Shown: positions 18,012 through 27,113, numbered from the stretch's first letter. The stretch is DNA of 64,000 nucleotides from JBBRCE01 sp038205115 (GCA_038205115.1 JBBRCE010000012.1:1-64000), one strand, 5' to 3'. Numbers and translations: made by a program. The notes: generated by a model not told the origin, from the letters alone.

Positions 18012-21000
18012 TCACGCCGATTTCGCAAGCGTGTGCATTTGCACCTGCTGGCCGAGCTGGTTTTCGGCCAGCCGCACCAAGTGCTGGTGATGCGTGAAAT
18101 AAATTACCTGCGAAGTCCGAGCGAATTCCGCCAGCACGTTGAGAGCTGCCGCGGCGCGGGCGTCATCGAAGTTCACCAGGATGTCGTCCAGGACCAGTGG
18201 AAACGGTTGATGCGCGGCGAGATGATTTTCCAACATCGCCAGCCGCAGCGCGAGAAACAATTGGTCGCCCGTGCCTTCGCTCATGTGATTGACTTGCACG
18301 CGCCGCGCCGGCTGGCCGCGCAGGCCGACCAGCACGGGTTGTTCGGTTTCGTAATCCACTTGCAATCCGCTAAACGAGCCGCGGGTGAGTTGCGAGAAAA
18401 ACGCGCCCGCCCGATCCAGCGTTGGCCCTTGATTCCGCTCGCGAAAACGTTCGATGGCCTGGCGCAACACGGCGTTGGCCAGTCTGAGCCGCACATATTG
18501 CTCAACCTCCGACTCGAGCGCGGCCAGTTGCTGCTGCATGAGTTCTGCTTCGCTGGTGGCGGATGGATTACCGTCAATACGCTTTAACTCCGAGTTTTCT
18601 TCGCCAATTCGCTGGGCCAGTTCCAGCCGCTGGTGTTCCCACTGTTCGATTTTTTCCTGCAGCGCCGCAATTTCGTCCGGCAGTTGTGCCGCGTCGAGCT
18701 GTAAAGTTTCGGACACGAACTCCGACAGATCCAGGCCGTCGGAAAGTTGCCGCAACTGCTTCTCGCACACTGCCAGCGAATCACGGGTTTGCACCACGCG
18801 TTGCCAGCGCTGCTCGGCCGGCAGCAAATCTTCGGCCGATTGACAACCCGCTTGCTGACAAAGGATCTGCAGTTCGGCCACGGCCAAATTCCATCGCCCG
18901 GTCGCGGCATCCAACTCCGCCTGACACTCCTCTCGCTGACGCGTCAGTTGCTCCAGCTTTTGACGGTTGCCGGCCGCCTGCTTCAATCGCGTTAGTAGCT
19001 GCTGGGTAATGGTGGCAGTTTCGCCCGTGGCCAGATCCGGCGAAAGTCTGTTGGCCAACTGCCGAATGTCGGATTCGAAGGCTTGCCCCCGATCGGCAAT
19101 GCCGGCCAGCCGCTGCTGCTTATCGGCAATTTGATTGAGCTTGTCGAACAGTTCCTTGATTTGATCGAGCACCGCGCTGGCCTGCTCTGGCGAGGCGTCA
19201 GCCGGCAGCCCAAGCGGCGCGATCGCGGCCAGCCAGTCGGTTTGCCAGGCCGCCAACCGCTCGGTGGCCTGTTGGCTCGTATCCGCGTGCGACTGCAACA
19301 CAGCTTGCGAGTCTTCGATCTGTTTGCCAAGCTGTTCGCGCCGACGCGCGGTTTGCTCAGCCTGCCGAACGCTCGCTTGGGCAAGCTGAATCAATTGTCG
19401 CAGCGAACTCTCGACTGGCGGCAGTTGGTGACCGGCCGCGGACAAGGCCGAATGCAACTCATCAACGCCGCGTTCAATTTGCGATTGCAGTTCCGTCAGC
19501 GCGGCGCGGCGCTTGCGAATTGCCTGCGATTGCAATACCAAGCGCTCGTGCTGGGCCAACCATGATCGCATCTCGCCCGGTGGACGCGGTTGAATGTCGC
19601 AGGGCTGCCAGAGCGATTGCCAACTGGTTTGCAACGCAAATTGTTGCTCGTCCAACTGCAGTTGCTGCTCGTTCAATTGCTGTGCCGCGAGCTGAATTGT
19701 CTGCTGGCGGTCGGCCAGGCTGGCGATCTGCTGCACGCGATCCGACTCGCGTCGCAGGGCGTCGGCCACGTCGTCGGCGGCCTGCACCGCGGCTGCGTAC
19801 GCGTTTGCCAATTCCAACGATGCAAACCGATTGACGAAGGCCGCAATCTCGATTGGCGTCGGCAAATCGCTCTTCCCTTGCTGCCAATCGGCCAGCACCA
19901 TTTGCCAGCCCGATTCGCGAAAGTGTCGTGCGGTTTGTAAGTCGGCCTCGCACGGTACGTTTCCCTCGCCACGAATCCGATCGATCTGCTGCTGCACGGC
20001 GGCCGCTTCCGCTTGTCGCTCAGAGAGCTTGTCGGCTTGAATGGCGCGCTGCTTTTCGATTTCGTCGGACTGGCGGCAACAGCGCTCGATGGTTTCTGGC
20101 GGCGGAAGCGGCAACTTCTCGATTTGCTCCAGCGATCCCGCATGCAAACCCAATCGCGACCGATCGATCTCCGCCTGGTGCTGGGCGGCTAACAGTTCAG
20201 CTTGTGCGTCGTCGCGAAGCTGCTCCAGGTCGCCGCGACTCTGCCAATGCCCAACAACATCCGGCAGCGATTGATTGTCGCTGCTGGGCAGCTCGGCCAA
20301 TTTCTGCCGCAAGCGAGCCGTTTTTCGCTGCAACTCGGCCAAGTCTTGCTGACCGCGCTGAAGTTGATCGACCAGCGTTTGCTGATTGCGTGCGAGGCGT
20401 TGGATTTCTGCCTGCCGGCTTTTGGTGAGCCGCAATCTTTCGGCGTCGTCCAGCGTCAGATCGGGCCGCAACTCGGCCAGCCGTTGGCGGGCATCGGTTT
20501 GCAATTGCGCTCGTTCGCCTTCGAGTCGTGGCGTATCGTTGCAATCGCGCAAATACGCGCCCAAGTCTTCGCGCAGGGCATCGATCCGATCGGCTTCGGC
20601 GGCCAGCGCTTCGTCTAGCGGCAGGCGGGCGACTTCCGCTGCAAGCTGCGCCAGGCGTTCGGCATGCAGCGCGACCGTTTTGCCTTCGGCCGTCGACTGC
20701 AACTGCGCTCGATGCCGTCGCTGTCCAAATTCGGCCGGCAGGGCAGGCAACTCGCCGTGCGCCGCGAGGTTTTCTTGCAACTGGCGGCGCTCGACCATCA
20801 GGGGCAGCGCGGCCAGCGCATTTTCCGCACGACGCTTGCTACGCCGCGCGGTGGCCAAAACGGCGTCGACCTCCGCCAGCGTGCCGCGCAACTGGCGGAG
20901 ACTGGCGTCGTGCCCTGCCCATCTACTGCCAGGCACTTGTGCGTCTTGCATGCGTTTGCGCGCGTCTTTGACCGCGGCAATTCGCGCGTTCACGCTCCGT

Positions 21001-21536
21001 GATTTCGCTTGCGGCGCAAACAGTTTGGCGGCTTCGGCATCGAGCTGCTTTTGCACCGCTTGCAAGTTGCCGATGCCCGCGCCGGCCGCAAACAAGATTG
21101 GCCCCCAAGCGCCGTTGCCGGAGACGATCTCGCGTCCGCCCGCGACGAGCTGTTCGTGACCGAGTCCGAACAAGCGGCCGAACAAATCTGGATTCAGCCC
21201 GCCGAGCAGCGCTTCGAAACCGGCGACGCTGGCTGGCGTTTGGCCATCGGCTTCCAGCAGCGTGTTTTTTTGGCCCTTGCGGCGGACGAACTGCCGCGGC
21301 GAATCTTGCCCGTTGGCCAGCGTGGCGCCAATTCGCAGAGCGCCGTACGCATGCTCAAAGTTATCGTCCGACTGCGGAGGAATTCCAAACAAAAAGTCGC
21401 GTAGCGCACGCAGTGTCGAGCTTTTGCCGGCCTCGTTCTCGCCCAGCACCAGGTGCAAACCGCGACCGTCGCCAAAATCCAAATGTTGATGCGTAAACGG
21501 GCCAAACGCCAATAAATCGAGCCGGAGAATTCTCAT
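18012..21536 (-). CDS. YhaN-like AAA ATPase of the SMC/SbcC/Rad50 type
   Basis: 1174 residues. The N-terminal AAA half starts MRILRLDLLAFGPF with Walker A GENEAGKSST and the LRDFLFG motif typical of YhaN. A very long Gln/Leu/Ala-rich coiled coil fills about residues 170-1000. The C-terminal half has the ABC signature MSEGTGDQLFLALRLAML and Walker B PLVLDDILVNFDD, followed by the H-loop YFTHHQHL. Such proteins tether and unwind DNA for a metallophosphoesterase nuclease (SbcD/YhaO type), normally encoded immediately upstream and overlapping. No such gene is present in the 1.2 kb upstream here. The stop is 17 bp from that of the convergent CPBP gene. Confidence 0.88.
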   Translation of the reverse strand: MRILRLDLLAFGPFTHQHLDFGDGRGLHLVLGENEAGKSSTLRALRDFLFGIPPQSDDNFEHAYGALRIGATLANGQDSPRQFVRRKGQKNTLLEADGQTPASVAGFEALLGGLNPDLFGRLFGLGHEQLVAGGREIVSGNGAWGPILFAAGAGIGNLQAVQKQLDAEAAKLFAPQAKSRSVNARIAAVKDARKRMQDAQVPGSRWAGHDASLRQLRGTLAEVDAVLATARRSKRRAENALAALPLMVERRQLQENLAAHGELPALPAEFGQRRHRAQLQSTAEGKTVALHAERLAQLAAEVARLPLDEALAAEADRIDALREDLGAYLRDCNDTPRLEGERAQLQTDARQRLAELRPDLTLDDAERLRLTKSRQAEIQRLARNQQTLVDQLQRGQQDLAELQRKTARLRQKLAELPSSDNQSLPDVVGHWQSRGDLEQLRDDAQAELLAAQHQAEIDRSRLGLHAGSLEQIEKLPLPPPETIERCCRQSDEIEKQRAIQADKLSERQAEAAAVQQQIDRIRGEGNVPCEADLQTARHFRESGWQMVLADWQQGKSDLPTPIEIAAFVNRFASLELANAYAAAVQAADDVADALRRESDRVQQIASLADRQQTIQLAAQQLNEQQLQLDEQQFALQTSWQSLWQPCDIQPRPPGEMRSWLAQHERLVLQSQAIRKRRAALTELQSQIERGVDELHSALSAAGHQLPPVESSLRQLIQLAQASVRQAEQTARRREQLGKQIEDSQAVLQSHADTSQQATERLAAWQTDWLAAIAPLGLPADASPEQASAVLDQIKELFDKLNQIADKQQRLAGIADRGQAFESDIRQLANRLSPDLATGETATITQQLLTRLKQAAGNRQKLEQLTRQREECQAELDAATGRWNLAVAELQILCQQAGCQSAEDLLPAEQRWQRVVQTRDSLAVCEKQLRQLSDGLDLSEFVSETLQLDAAQLPDEIAALQEKIEQWEHQRLELAQRIGEENSELKRIDGNPSATSEAELMQQQLAALESEVEQYVRLRLANAVLRQAIERFRERNQGPTLDRAGAFFSQLTRGSFSGLQVDYETEQPVLVGLRGQPARRVQVNHMSEGTGDQLFLALRLAMLENHLAAHQPFPLVLDDILVNFDDARAAAALNVLAEFARTSQVIYFTHHQHLVRLAENQLGQQVQMHTLAKSA

Positions 21537-21857
21537 GTGTGGGTAGCGGCCGTTGGGATGCGAATGTATAGGTGCAGTTTAACGAAATGCATTGCTGCCC
21601 GAAAGCCACGCCAGCCAGTCCGCGGGCAATCCAAACCGCCGCCGACCGCCACCGCGCTCCAGCCACTTGCAATTGTCCCCAACGGCCGACCGACGGTTCA
21701 CGCAGCACCGTCCGATATGCCGTACGAAATGCCCCGGGGCGAGCATCCGGCTGTTCTGCTCAGGAGAAAAAAAGTTCGCCGACACGCTGCCAGTCATCAA
21801 ATTGGCAACGTAACACATTTGAGCCAATCCGTTTACGTTTTCCGCACACTGAAAAAA

Positions 21858-21914
21858 CCGCGGTGGACAGTGAGGACACAGCGCTGACGGGCAGCGCTTT
21901 TTCACACACCGCGG
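21858..21914 (+). other. Nested inverted repeats (possible structured RNA or terminator)
   Basis: An outer 8-bp arm CCGCGGTG (21858-21865) pairs with CACCGCGG (21907-21914). Inside it AGCGCTG (21880-21886) pairs with CAGCGCT (21892-21898) around a 5-nt loop, followed by TTTTT counted from the last stem base. The inner hairpin plus T-run resembles a plus-strand intrinsic terminator, but no plus-strand gene ends nearby. Confidence 0.4.
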
Positions 21915-22025
21915 CGCGGACCGCAGGCTCGTCACTCCCATTTGCAAGACCTGAAACTTCCTGTCATCGGCGCGCAACGCGAATGCTGCCCGCCGAATCG
22001 CACTTTTGCAAATCGGAGTGTGTGA

Positions 22026-22060
22026 GCGGTCGCCAGGCTTGCATAGGCGCAGGCGACCGC
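22026..22060. other. 9-bp stem-loop
   Basis: GCGGTCGCC (22026-22034) is perfectly complementary to GGCGACCGC (22052-22060) with a 17-base loop. It lies in the same gene-poor stretch as the nested repeats 110 bp to the left. No function can be assigned. Confidence 0.4.
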
Positions 22061-22640
22061 CGGTCAAATTGTCAAAGAGCTTCAACGGGGGTTCGGCTAA
22101 TCACTGCGGCCAAGCGTCGGTTCGTTTTCGATTGGCCAGCGCACCGGCGAACCTACTTTTGTCTCGCAAACCATCCACGCGACATCCCTTGCCACCAGTC
22201 TCATGCAAGTGCAGGCGTTTTGCCGACGGAAGATTTCGTTCGTAGCGTTGATTGAACAACGTTGATTGCTGAACCACTCAAGCATTTCGCCTGACTGCTA
22301 CGAACTCAATTGTCCCTTCGGGTGTTGTGCCTGCGTTTGCACGCTGAGTTGTCAGAGCCCTGGGTTGGCCTCAAATCCGTTGTCCCGCATTGGGCAGACC
22401 TTCCGCCCGCGAGATATATGAACATTAGTATACTGTATCCTCAAGATCAAGTCAACGGCAGAATCGGCAGAATGGATCGAGTCGGGTTCACATTAGTGCG
22501 CTGCCAGCTTTACAATCACGCCGAGTGCGAATCGCACCATTGCCGACCAACAGCCGGCGCGGCGCTGCAACTCCGCATGTGTCCGGCACCACACAACTGC
22601 GATTTCGGCGGCGAAGCGATGTGGTTGTCTGGTAACTGGT

Positions 22641-22699
22641 GCGCAAATGTGCGTATGATGCCCCAGGAAGTAGCTGCCCGGCTCACGCACATGTGCGTA
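22641..22699. promoter_or_regulatory. Paired palindromic sites upstream of the zinc-ribbon gene
   Basis: A perfect 14-bp palindrome ACGCACATGTGCGT lies at 22685-22698. A partial copy, GCGCAAATGTGCGTA, lies at 22641-22655, so the shared ATGTGCGTA repeats at a 44-bp distance (about four helical turns). A TATAAC box at 22731-22736 lies downstream. The arrangement suggests a dimeric repressor or activator acting on the gene at 22801; this is inference. Confidence 0.35.
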
Positions 22700-22800
22700 C
22701 CCTAATCGGCTTGGCCGCTGATGAAATAAGTATAACAATCATTGCGAAGGCGGCACTTCCGACTCAATTACAGTTCTCCCGTAGCCATGAAAGATTCGAT

Positions 22801-23034
22801 ATGAGCATTTGTCCATATTGCGATCAGGACATCGTGTCGGAAGTTTTAATACCCGAGAGCGACAAAAAAACGTATATGTGTTGTGAATGCGACACGGTCT
22901 GGAGTGATTCGGAACAAATAAGCAATTCGACAGGGAGGAACTGTGAAAGCGTCATGTATGCTCTTGGACGAATAGCGAATTGGCATTCGATTAAGAGAAT
23001 TACGCAGGTTGAAGGAAGGGCCTTTGTAAAATGA
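22801..23034 (+). CDS. Small zinc-ribbon protein, function unknown
   Basis: 77 residues from the ATG at 22801 (MSICPYCDQDIVSEV). The open frame continues upstream but only this part looks like a protein. Two Cys pairs, CPYC and CCEC (the latter followed by DTVW), form a zinc ribbon. A short helix rich in hydrophobic residues (MYALGRIANWHSIKRI) ends the protein. I recognise the general C-x2-C...C-x-E-C-D-x-V-W pattern from scattered small bacterial proteins but cannot name a function. It is isolated, with the gene on its right convergent, and its codon use looks less GC-rich than neighbouring housekeeping genes. Confidence 0.65.
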   Translation: MSICPYCDQDIVSEVLIPESDKKTYMCCECDTVWSDSEQISNSTGRNCESVMYALGRIANWHSIKRITQVEGRAFVK

Positions 23035-23127
23035 CGGTTTTACGAAACTCCGCCGCACTAATACACACTCGCGCGGCGATTCGGGGGGATTCGCTCGTTG
23101 GAGATGTCTGCGGGTGCTGTTTCGCTG

Positions 23128-24054
23128 CTAATTTCCGAGCTGGATCACTGTTTTACCGACGCCGTGGACCGAAGGCGCTTCGAGCAAATATGCTCGGGGC
23201 ACCTGGTCAAACGGGAGGATCTTATCGACGACGGGCCTCATCATTCCAGAATCAAATAAGGCGGAAAGTTTCGTCAATTGTTCCCGGTTCGGCTCGACAA
23301 TAAAGAAAGCCTTTTTGGCTTTTTCATTTTGGTCTGTTTCGCTTTGGGAAGCGATCGTGACGAGCCGACCGCCTGGAGCAAGGACGTTCCAGGAACGAGT
23401 CAGTGTCTCGGCCCCGACCCCATCGAAGACGACGTGGAAGGTATTTCCAAAATCCTCGAAACGTTCGGCACGATAATCAATAACCCGGTCGGCACCAAGT
23501 TTCAGTAGGAATTCCGTGTGGCGGGCAGACGCAGTCGCGACGACGTAGGCGCCGCACCAACGGGCAAGTTGCACGGCTAAGGCGCCCACACCACCGGCGC
23601 CGCCATGAATTAAAACACGTTCGCCGGGCTGCAGGTCAGTTCGTTCGAAGAGGCCCTGCCACGCCGTGAGGGCGGAGATCGGCGCCGATGCCGCTTCGGC
23701 ATAGCTGAGACCGCGGGGCTTGGGAGCGACCGCCAACCCAGCGGCGCAGCAAAACTCGGCGGTGGCGCCGTCTGCGAACCAGTCATTCATGCCGAAAACT
23801 TCTTGTCCAACGGCGATGTCCGTGTCCTCCCCAGTTGCAACGACAACACCGGAAAACTCGTGACCGGGTATCGCGTGCCGTCGTTCATCACCGCTCTTCG
23901 TGTGAGTCGTCGGGTACCACTGAAGCTCCGATGGAGTCACGCCGGCAGCGACGACCCGAATCAGCACTTCGCCGGTTCCGGGACTAGGCATTTCGACATC
24001 GACGGCGGTCAATCCCGGAATTGGACGAGCATCAGTACATTGCCAAGCCTTCAT
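23128..24054 (-). CDS. NADP-dependent oxidoreductase, medium-chain (quinone reductase-like)
   Basis: 308 residues. The GroES-like N-terminal domain has PGTGEVLIRVVAAGVTPSE and GHEFSGVVVATG. The Rossmann domain has HGGAGGVGALAVQLARW and VIDYRAERFED. Zinc-binding residues of classical alcohol dehydrogenases are absent, which places it with zeta-crystallin/quinone oxidoreductase-type proteins using NADPH to reduce quinones or enones. Length is normal for the family. The remnant of a short-chain dehydrogenase lies just upstream in the same orientation, suggesting a former two-gene oxidoreductase unit. Physiological substrate unknown. Confidence 0.88.
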   Translation of the reverse strand: MKAWQCTDARPIPGLTAVDVEMPSPGTGEVLIRVVAAGVTPSELQWYPTTHTKSGDERRHAIPGHEFSGVVVATGEDTDIAVGQEVFGMNDWFADGATAEFCCAAGLAVAPKPRGLSYAEAASAPISALTAWQGLFERTDLQPGERVLIHGGAGGVGALAVQLARWCGAYVVATASARHTEFLLKLGADRVIDYRAERFEDFGNTFHVVFDGVGAETLTRSWNVLAPGGRLVTIASQSETDQNEKAKKAFFIVEPNREQLTKLSALFDSGMMRPVVDKILPFDQVPRAYLLEAPSVHGVGKTVIQLGN

Positions 24055-24087
24055 TGCGTGCTGCTTTCCTAGGACTTCGCCCCAAAC

Positions 24088-24240
24088 CTAAGCTGTAAAC
24101 CCACCGTCGATCGTGAGACCACTACCATTGGCAAATCCTGTTTCATGGCCAGCGAGGTCAACCACCATCGCTGTGATTTCTTAGGCAAGCTGTCGCGGCG
24201 AATCAACACGGACGACGCGGTCTTCAATTGGTTCACCCAG
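24088..24240 (-). pseudogene. Short-chain dehydrogenase relic (C-terminal 50 codons, with a nonsense codon)
   Basis: The minus-strand frame ending at the stop 24088-24090 reads AMVVDLAGHETGFANGSG followed by LTIDGGFTA. This is the unmistakable end of a classical SDR (the N-G-x-x-L-x-I-D-G-G-F-T-A motif). Continuing upstream in the same frame there is a TAA at 24181-24183, preceded by LGEPIEDRVV and PRQLA, which fits the usual segment just before the last helix (LGxPED...A). Nothing upstream encodes the TGxxxGxG or YxxxK parts: a different small membrane protein gene begins there. The gene is therefore truncated and carries a nonsense mutation. Confidence 0.75.
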
Positions 24241-24559
24241 GATGAAAACACCAGACAATGAAAACTGCGACATTGACTAACCACCATAGAAATGCTGAAA
24301 GCACCGATATTGCCACTCGCACGCGAGTGGAGATGCGGATAATAAACACCGAACCAAGAAATGCAATGATCGTTGAGAAAAGCGCACAAGCCAAAAAACG
24401 ATCGGACAATCTTAGATTGTATGTTTCGGTGACAATGACTAATGCGGGCACAAGGGAAAGTCCTAGCATCCAAGCAACAATGGATATCAGGTGTTTGGTT
24501 CGCCGCATCAGCGGCGCCTGCGTTGCGCGGATCATTGAAAAGGACTCTTCATTCGTCAT
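24233..24559 (-). CDS. Small membrane protein, function unknown
   Basis: 108 residues from the ATG at 24559 with three predicted membrane helices: about 27-45 (ISIVAWMLGLSLVPALVIV), 55-73 (FLACALFSTIIAFLGSVFI) and 80-104 (VRVAISVLSAFLWWLVNVAVF). A charged N-terminus (MTNEESFSMIR) precedes them. The hydrophobic pattern is too regular for a random frame, but I do not recognise the family, and the ribosome binding site is weak (AAAGAAG). Its 3' end overlaps the last readable codons of the SDR relic, as if DNA containing this gene had replaced the front of the dehydrogenase gene. Confidence 0.5.
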   Translation of the reverse strand: MTNEESFSMIRATQAPLMRRTKHLISIVAWMLGLSLVPALVIVTETYNLRLSDRFLACALFSTIIAFLGSVFIIRISTRVRVAISVLSAFLWWLVNVAVFIVWCFHPG

Positions 24560-24713
24560 CGTGAAACTTCTTTACGAGGAAATCCACCGGAGACTTGGTC
24601 CAAACTGCTTTGCGCCCCGGTCAGTGCGCCGGGTTCGGGTAATGGGTGCCGTTTCTTGTGGTCGCAGGTGCTGATCGTGGAGGACAATGGCGCTGTATTG
24701 TAGCGTGGCCGTG

Positions 24714-27113
24714 TCACTTGGTCGCAGTGATTTCGATGTTTTGCTGATCGCGGACGACCGTGAGTTTGAATGTCGTACCGGCGGTGATGTTGCCGGTGAT
24801 CTGGAGTAGATCAGTGGTCGTCTCGGTCTGGCTGCCGTTGATGGCCACGATGACATCGCCAACTTGCAAACCGGTCTTTTCACGCGCACGATCGGCCGGC
24901 ACGGTCAGTACCAACGCGCCGGCTTCCGTCGGCAGGCCGTGGGCCGACTGCTCGCCGCGGCCGACGATGTTGCGAATTTTGCCGCCCGGCCACTCGCGCA
25001 CTGCCGGGTCGCGAGTCGAAGCCGCTTCGCGCTCGTGGGCAAACGACGGCGTTCTGGCAATCGCCCGTAGCGCCGGCGAGGTGACGCCAAATTGGTCCAT
25101 CGGGAAGTTTTTAAAGCCGAGCGCCAGCGCGGCCGATCCCTCGCGGACCGTATAGTTGCCATGAGCCGGATCGACGAACATGGCGTCCGCCCGAACCGAA
25201 TGCGAATCCTGGTTCGAGACTTTCTGTAACTCCACTGCCGGTGCGGATGTCGGGGTCGACGGATCGTGCAGCAGGTTGAAATCGACGGTTTTGCCCCAGG
25301 TCTTGGGCATGCGGACCGGCTGGTACTTGGTGAACACGATGTTGTGCGTGAACACGTCCCCACTGTTTTCGAACCAGACGTGCGGATGGAAGCTATTGCT
25401 GGCGATCACGTTATTTTCGACGATTCGACGATACCCTTCGCGGTTCTTCAATCCGCCGTGCAGGCAAAGATTGTTGATGATGCGATAGTTGCTCGAACCG
25501 TCGTCGAGGTCGATATCCCAGCCGTGATCGCAGCGCCAGCGGTTGTTGCGGAGCGTGGTCGGCTGGACGGCGTCGAGCAGCGGAAGCTCGGGATTGGCGG
25601 CCACCAGTTTTTCGACGGCCGTGGCGTTTGGCAACCAATAGCGATCGCGGCCCCAGGAGTTAAACGAGCCGTGGTCGCCGGTTTCCTTGACGGTGTCGAA
25701 GACGTCGCAAAATTCGACGACGTGCCCACCCCAGCAGCCATCGCCGATGTTGATGCCTGCCCGCGGCAGATCGTAGATGCTGCAATGGCTGACGGTGATT
25801 CGGGCGCACATATCGAGGCCGACTCCTGCGGCCTGTTTTTCGTAACGGCCAACTCGCGTGATCAGGCAATCTTCGACGTGGCAATCGGCGGGGTAATTGT
25901 CGCTTTGCGGGCCTGGCTGGCGGCTGATTTGTTCGATCGGTTGCTGCTGGCGATACTCGAACAGCGGGTTGCGTACCGCCTGGGGATCGCCGACGAACAT
26001 CACGCCGCCGGCGCCGGCCTGCTCGATGCGGCAGCCGCGGACGCTGACGCGGCGATTGTAATTGTTTACAAAAACCGCATTGCCGCCAAGCTGGTCGAGA
26101 AAGCTATCGGCCAGTGTGCAATCCTCGGCGCCGTCGAATAGCACGGCGCCGCCGCGATAGATTGTCCAGTCGCTGCGCAACAACGGTTCCTTGGTTTCCA
26201 TGAAGGTGCGGGCCGTGTGCTGGAAAGTGAGGCCGCGCAGAGTGACGAATTTGACCGGCGATTGCTGCGTGCCGCGGAATTCAATCAGATGGCGGAGTTG
26301 AGCGGACTCGACGATTGCATTCGCCAGATCGACGCCTGGGGGCGGATAGAAATAGAGCGTGTGGGTTTTGGAATTCAGAAACCACTCGCCGGGCGCGTCG
26401 AGTTCTTCGAAGATGTTTTCGACGAAGCGGTATTTCGCATGCGGCTTGGCGGGGCGGTTGCCCTGCCAGCCGCCCTGGAGCATAACCTCGCCGTTGTCGT
26501 TTTTTCCGGTGATCAGATAGCTAAACCCGCCCCATTGTCCGGGGTGCATGGCGTGCATGTATCCGCCGGCCGGATCGGTCCAGCGTGCCGCGCGGGACGC
26601 GCTAATGCAGTCGGCCGCGTAGCCATTGAAGATCAGTACGCTGGGGTCAAAGTTTGGATATCGCGCCATGATCTGCCGCTCGCCGTTGACAAACAGTTGG
26701 TCGGGGGCGAAGTCGTCGGGCACTTGACACTTGAAAATGCCGTCGCGAAATGGCGTCCACGCCAATTCCAGTTTCCTTCCGCCGCTGAGCACGACGGACG
26801 CGCCCGGAGCGGCTTGCCACACGACCGCGGCTTGCTGCGTGCCGGAATCTTCAGGCGTGAGCACGAGCGGCGCTTTCAGATAATACGTGCCTGCGGCCAG
26901 CGTGATGGTGATTGGGGCTGCGGCGCTCGCTTTTTTTGCAGCGCGCAACGCCTGTTGCGCGCCGGCCAGCGTTTGTAACGGCTGCTGCGTTGTGCCAGGG
27001 TTGCTGTCGGATCCTGCGGGGCTAACGCTCAATTCCGCGCCGCGGGCCAAACTGGCCACGAGCAAGGCAAGGGGCACGGCCCACCACGCGGAATGTAAAT
27101 TTCGCTGCATCAT
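24714..27113 (-). CDS. Secreted right-handed beta-helix protein (GH141-like) with C-terminal PDZ
   Basis: About 799 residues from the ATG pair at 27110-27113 (MMQRNLHSAWWAVPLALLVA), a signal peptide ending near ARGAEL; a start at 27146 would add 11 residues. The opening (GSDSNPGTTQQPLQTLAGAQ, TYYLKAPLVLTPEDSGT) and VNGERQIMARYPNFDP match the N-terminal region of GH141-type glycoside hydrolases. Parallel beta-helix repeats follow (VRGCRIEQAGAGGVMF, then VSHCSIYDLPRAGINIGD and similar). The last 90 residues form a PDZ domain (AREKTGLQVGDVIVAINGSQ). GH141 members include fucosidases and xylanases on complex plant or algal glycans. The enzyme class is an inference; the PDZ tail on such an enzyme is unusual. 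Confidence 0.8.
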   Translation of the reverse strand: MMQRNLHSAWWAVPLALLVASLARGAELSVSPAGSDSNPGTTQQPLQTLAGAQQALRAAKKASAAAPITITLAAGTYYLKAPLVLTPEDSGTQQAAVVWQAAPGASVVLSGGRKLELAWTPFRDGIFKCQVPDDFAPDQLFVNGERQIMARYPNFDPSVLIFNGYAADCISASRAARWTDPAGGYMHAMHPGQWGGFSYLITGKNDNGEVMLQGGWQGNRPAKPHAKYRFVENIFEELDAPGEWFLNSKTHTLYFYPPPGVDLANAIVESAQLRHLIEFRGTQQSPVKFVTLRGLTFQHTARTFMETKEPLLRSDWTIYRGGAVLFDGAEDCTLADSFLDQLGGNAVFVNNYNRRVSVRGCRIEQAGAGGVMFVGDPQAVRNPLFEYRQQQPIEQISRQPGPQSDNYPADCHVEDCLITRVGRYEKQAAGVGLDMCARITVSHCSIYDLPRAGINIGDGCWGGHVVEFCDVFDTVKETGDHGSFNSWGRDRYWLPNATAVEKLVAANPELPLLDAVQPTTLRNNRWRCDHGWDIDLDDGSSNYRIINNLCLHGGLKNREGYRRIVENNVIASNSFHPHVWFENSGDVFTHNIVFTKYQPVRMPKTWGKTVDFNLLHDPSTPTSAPAVELQKVSNQDSHSVRADAMFVDPAHGNYTVREGSAALALGFKNFPMDQFGVTSPALRAIARTPSFAHEREAASTRDPAVREWPGGKIRNIVGRGEQSAHGLPTEAGALVLTVPADRAREKTGLQVGDVIVAINGSQTETTTDLLQITGNITAGTTFKLTVVRDQQNIEITATK

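Larger units (their letters stand above)
21537..22800. other. 1.26-kb gene-poor region with stem-loops
   Basis: I find no protein with family resemblance on either strand; the longest open frames (115-170 codons) have skewed Arg/Cys/His-rich compositions and no ribosome binding sites. The region does contain two strong stem-loop structures (21858-21914 and 22026-22060) and paired palindromes (22641-22699), listed separately. It may be a decayed gene region, a structured RNA locus or both. Confidence 0.5.

Noticed and set aside
21579..22085. 168-codon minus-strand open frame upstream of the YhaN-like gene
   Set aside because: I checked whether it could be the missing nuclease partner. It has no metallophosphoesterase motifs, a skewed Cys/Arg content and no ribosome binding site.
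22310..22705. 131-codon plus-strand open frame
   Set aside because: Cys/His/Arg-rich sequence with no recognisable domain and no ribosome binding site; it overlaps the palindromic sites.
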